This document shows positions 61,660 to 64,000 of a stretch of DNA of 64,000 bases, piece after piece. Source of the stretch: Escherichia hormaechei_A. Its GTDB lineage: Bacteria; Pseudomonadota; Gammaproteobacteria; Enterobacterales; Enterobacteriaceae. Numbering within the stretch: position 1 is the stretch's first letter; each line of letters starts with the position of its first letter. Both the position numbers and the translations under genes were made by a program. The stretch is taken from the NCBI GenBank assembly GCA_042434945.1, contig CP170191.1:2542001-2606000 (forward strand), in the 5' to 3' direction. A model generated the notes under the pieces. It saw only the letters and a list, made by a program, of their open reading frames with translations. It made no database searches and had not been told where the DNA came from.

Positions 61660-61743
61660 ATGAAAATATTATTGTGGGTTATTTTGATTATATTTCTGAT
61701 AGGGCTGCTGGTGGTTACCGGCGTATTCAAGATGATTTTCTGA
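61660..61743 (+). CDS. yohP: YohP, 27-residue small membrane protein
   Basis: ATG at 61660 opens 27 codons encoding KILLWVILIIFLIGLLVVTG followed by VFKMIF. Except for one or two residues this matches E. coli YohP, a verified stress-linked small membrane protein inserted through SecYEG after its mRNA reaches the membrane. GGAGAGG lies in front of the ATG. It sits between mdtQ and dusC as in E. coli. Confidence 0.93.
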   Translation: MKILLWVILIIFLIGLLVVTGVFKMIF

Positions 61744-61787
61744 TTCTGTTGCCCGGCTCCGTGCCGGGCAAACTCTTCACACTTCGC

Positions 61788-62723
61788 TCAGGATTTTGAC
61801 TGGATCACCCGGGCAATATCCGCAGACGTCTGTAGCGTACGGATCTCCTGAAATAATCCCAGCGCGTCGTCGTACTCTTTACGCAAATAACTCAGCCACT
61901 GCTTAATGCGCGCGACGTGATACAAGCCGGTATCGCCCTGCTTTTCCAGCCGCGTGTATTTTTGCAGTAGTTTCACCACATCCGCCCACGGCATCCGCGG
62001 CTCATTATATTTCACCACCCGGCTGAGGTTCGGCACGTTCAGCGCACCGCGGCCAATCATCACGGCATTACAGCCGGTCTCTTTGAGGCAGGCCTGCGCG
62101 CTCTCATAATCCCAGATTTCGCCGTTGGCAATCACCGGGATCGTAAGCCGTTTGCGGATCTCGCCAATCGCCTGCCAGTTAATGCGCTCGGCTTTATAAC
62201 CATCCTCTTTGGTTCGCCCGTGCACCACCAGCTCGGTGGCGCCCGCCTGCTGCACCGCGTCAGCAATTTCAAACTGCTTGTCGTCGCTGTCCCATCCCAG
62301 ACGCACTTTGACCGTCACCGGCAGGTGCGATGGCACCGCCTCACGCATGGCCTTTGCGCCGCGATAAATCAGCTCCGGATCTTTAAGTAGCGTCGCCCCC
62401 CCGCCGCTGCCGTTGACCAGCTTTGACGGACAGCCGCAGTTAAGATCGACGCCGTACGAACCAAGCGCTACCGCGCGGGCGGCGTTTTCAGCCAGCCACT
62501 CAGGATACTGGCCGAGCAGCTGGACACGCACCAGCGTACCGGACGGGGTACGGCTCTGACGATGCAGTTCCGGGCAGAGACGATAAAATGATTTTTCTGG
62601 CAGCAACATATCGACCACGCGCAGAAACTCCGTCACGCAGAGATCGTAATCGTTCACCTCGGTAAGCAGCTCGCGCACGAGAGAGTCGAGCACACCTTCC
62701 ATCGGGGCCAGTAAAACACGCAT
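61788..62723 (-). CDS. dusC: DusC, tRNA-dihydrouridine(16) synthase
   Basis: A 311-residue FMN-dependent reductase forming dihydrouridine at position 16 of tRNA. The N-terminal VLLAPMEGVLD is the FMN-binding start. The catalytic Cys is in LNCGCPSKLVNG (about residue 98), with VKVRLGW, VHGRTKEDGY, VIANGEIWD and MIGRGAL as further FMN/phosphate elements. The C-terminal helical tRNA-binding domain covers about 245-311. A diverged orthologue of K-12 DusC. Confidence 0.96.
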   Translation of the reverse strand: MRVLLAPMEGVLDSLVRELLTEVNDYDLCVTEFLRVVDMLLPEKSFYRLCPELHRQSRTPSGTLVRVQLLGQYPEWLAENAARAVALGSYGVDLNCGCPSKLVNGSGGGATLLKDPELIYRGAKAMREAVPSHLPVTVKVRLGWDSDDKQFEIADAVQQAGATELVVHGRTKEDGYKAERINWQAIGEIRKRLTIPVIANGEIWDYESAQACLKETGCNAVMIGRGALNVPNLSRVVKYNEPRMPWADVVKLLQKYTRLEKQGDTGLYHVARIKQWLSYLRKEYDDALGLFQEIRTLQTSADIARVIQSKS

Positions 62724-62891
62724 TCTGAGTACCTGTGAAAAAAGACGCGCTATAGTAGCTGCTCTCTATGTATGTTGAAAGCCCGGCGTTCCATTGCGGA
62801 ATGTCTGGTATGCCCAAAATTCATGATGTGATCCGTGGCACATTTTCAGGTTTAATTGTATGATGAATACGTCTCAGCAAGGACTTTCACC

Positions 62892-63287
62892 ATGAGCAAA
62901 TCACTGAATACTATCTGGCAATACCTTCGCGCCTTCGTCCTCATTTATGCCTGCCTGTACGCCGGCATTTTTATCGCTTCGCTGCTGCCGATTACGATAC
63001 CCGGCAGCATTATCGGCATGCTGATCCTGTTTGTGCTACTGGCATTACAGGTGCTGCCCGCGAAATGGGTTAATCCGGGGTGCTTCGTTCTCATTCGCTA
63101 TATGGCCCTGCTTTTTGTGCCTATCGGCGTTGGGGTGATGCAGTATTACGATGTGCTTAAAGCGCAGTTCGGCCCGATTGTGGTCTCCTGCGCCATCAGT
63201 ACGCTGGTGGTATTCCTGGTCGTCAGCTGGAGTTCACACATTGTGCATGGCGAACGCAAGGTCGTCGGGGAGAGAACAAAAAAATGA
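62892..63287 (+). CDS. yohJ: YohJ, LrgA/CidA-family membrane protein
   Basis: A 131-residue, four-helix protein of the LrgA/CidA (holin-like) family. IPGSIIGMLILFVLLALQVLP at about 37-57 is the family signature. ATG at 62892 is preceded by AAGGA. It overlaps yohK by 4 bases, so the LrgA- and LrgB-type partners are made together, as in Gram-positive lrgAB. A role in murein hydrolase control or small-metabolite export is possible; the function in enterics is not settled. Confidence 0.93.
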   Translation: MSKSLNTIWQYLRAFVLIYACLYAGIFIASLLPITIPGSIIGMLILFVLLALQVLPAKWVNPGCFVLIRYMALLFVPIGVGVMQYYDVLKAQFGPIVVSCAISTLVVFLVVSWSSHIVHGERKVVGERTKK

Positions 63288-63979
63288 TGGCGAATATCTG
63301 GTGGTCCCTGCCGTTAACCCTGGTGGTGTTCTTTGCTGCGCGTAAGCTTGCGGTGCGTTTCAAAATGCCGTTGCTCAACCCGCTGCTGGTCGCCATGGTG
63401 GTGATTATTCCTTTTCTGCTGCTCACCGGCATTCCTTATGAGCGTTACTTCGCCGGGAGCAAGATCCTCAACGATCTGCTGCAACCGGCGGTCGTCGCGC
63501 TGGCCTATCCTTTATATGAGCAGCTACACCAGATCCGCGCGCGCTGGAAATCGATCATCACCATCTGTTTTATCGGCAGCGTGGTTGCGATGGTGACGGG
63601 GACTTCCGTGGCATTGTTGATGGGCGCTTCACCGGAAATCGCCGCGTCAATCCTGCCGAAATCAGTCACCACGCCTATTGCAATGGCGGTTGGCGGCAGT
63701 ATTGGCGGTATTCCGGCAATCAGCGCAGTTTGCGTGATTTTCGTCGGCATCCTCGGCGCGGTATTTGGCCATACATTGCTTAATGCGATGCGTATTCGTA
63801 CCAAAGCTGCGCGCGGTCTGGCAATGGGGACTGCCTCGCACGCCCTCGGTACGGCGCGCTGCGCCGAGCTGGATTATCAGGAAGGTGCATTTAGTTCGCT
63901 AGCGCTGGTGTTATGCGGGATAATTACTTCGCTGATCGCACCGTTCCTTTTCCCGATTATTCTGGCAGTAATGGGCTAA
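63284..63979 (+). CDS. yohK: YohK, LrgB/CidB-family membrane protein
   Basis: A 231-residue LrgB-family inner-membrane protein with about seven hydrophobic segments. Family motifs are LQPAVVALAYPLYEQL (about 65-80), LPKSVTTPIAM (about 125-135) and RGLAMGTASHALGTARC (about 180-196). It works with YohJ, with which it overlaps by 4 bases. In E. coli cdd follows; the window ends 21 bases after the stop. Confidence 0.93.
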   Translation: MMANIWWSLPLTLVVFFAARKLAVRFKMPLLNPLLVAMVVIIPFLLLTGIPYERYFAGSKILNDLLQPAVVALAYPLYEQLHQIRARWKSIITICFIGSVVAMVTGTSVALLMGASPEIAASILPKSVTTPIAMAVGGSIGGIPAISAVCVIFVGILGAVFGHTLLNAMRIRTKAARGLAMGTASHALGTARCAELDYQEGAFSSLALVLCGIITSLIAPFLFPIILAVMG

Positions 63980-64000
63980 AATTTGCGATGCGTCGCGCAT

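Overview
The window is a chromosomal segment of an enteric bacterium (Enterobacterales). Gene order follows the Escherichia coli K-12 map from baeR through yegS, fbaB, yegTUVW, thiDM, rcnB, apbC, metG, yehS, btsRS, mlrA, yehWXY-osmF, bglX, dld, pbpG, yohC/D/F, mdtQ, yohP and dusC to yohJK. The accessory content (ribitol/D-arabinitol cluster, dat-ddc, peptide-type ABC operon, a degenerate trimeric autotransporter) and the divergence of many backbone proteins from K-12 suggest Enterobacter or a close relative.

The most striking property is mosaicism. As far as I can recall the K-12 proteins, several blocks are almost identical to E. coli: about 1-2.53 kb (baeR, yegP, trhP, cyaR), 23.2-25.99 kb (fbaB, yegT, 5' end of yegU), 40.7-44.03 kb (apbC, metG), 44.6-48.25 kb (btsR, btsS, mlrA, yohO, 3' end of yehW), 52.0-56.2 kb (bglX, dld) and 56.7-58.4 kb (pbpG, yohC). 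The genes between them (yegS, 3' yegU, yegVW, thiDM, rcnB, yehS, yehXY, osmF, yohD, yohF, mdtQ, dusC, yohJK) are clearly diverged orthologues. Changeovers fall inside yegU and yehW and at the last codons of bglX, dld and pbpG. This looks like homologous replacement of resident DNA by E. coli DNA. Two junctions produce chimeric proteins: dld reads into the remnant of an acetyltransferase gene, and pbpG has lost its stop and reads into a REP element. Single-base indels are also seen in mlrA (a compensating pair), yohO, dld and the adhesin pseudogene; real mutation and sequencing error cannot be separated here.

Layout. 0-5.4 kb: baeR end, yegP, trhP, the sRNA cyaR, a two-gene islet bounded by copies of the cyaR terminator (the P2-type attachment site), and yegS. 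5.4-11.9 kb: a leftward operon for an enolase-superfamily enzyme and a five-gene peptide-type ABC importer. 12.1-23.2 kb: a HAD phosphatase, then dalT-dalK-dalD (left), dalR (right), rbtR (left) and rbtD-rbtK-rbtT (right). These genes oxidise D-arabinitol and ribitol to pentuloses and phosphorylate them for the pentose phosphate pathway. They sit where K-12 carries the gat genes and are bounded by a near-perfect 552-bp inverted repeat within dalT and rbtT. 23.2-30.2 kb: fbaB, the yegTUV nucleoside-type operon, its putative regulator yegW, and thiMD under a TPP riboswitch.

30.2-40.7 kb is accessory: AT-rich DNA, an adhesin pseudogene, a tiny membrane ORF, a lipoprotein, dat-ddc (1,3-diaminopropane synthesis), an orphan wza-wzb-wzc polysaccharide export set, rcnB without rcnRA, and an acetyltransferase gene. 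40.7-64 kb is the metG-yohK backbone: pyruvate sensing (BtsSR), curli regulation (MlrA), the YehWXY-OsmF osmoprotectant-type importer, beta-glucosidase, D-lactate dehydrogenase, PBP7, membrane proteins, an efflux outer-membrane factor, dihydrouridine synthase C and the YohJK pair.
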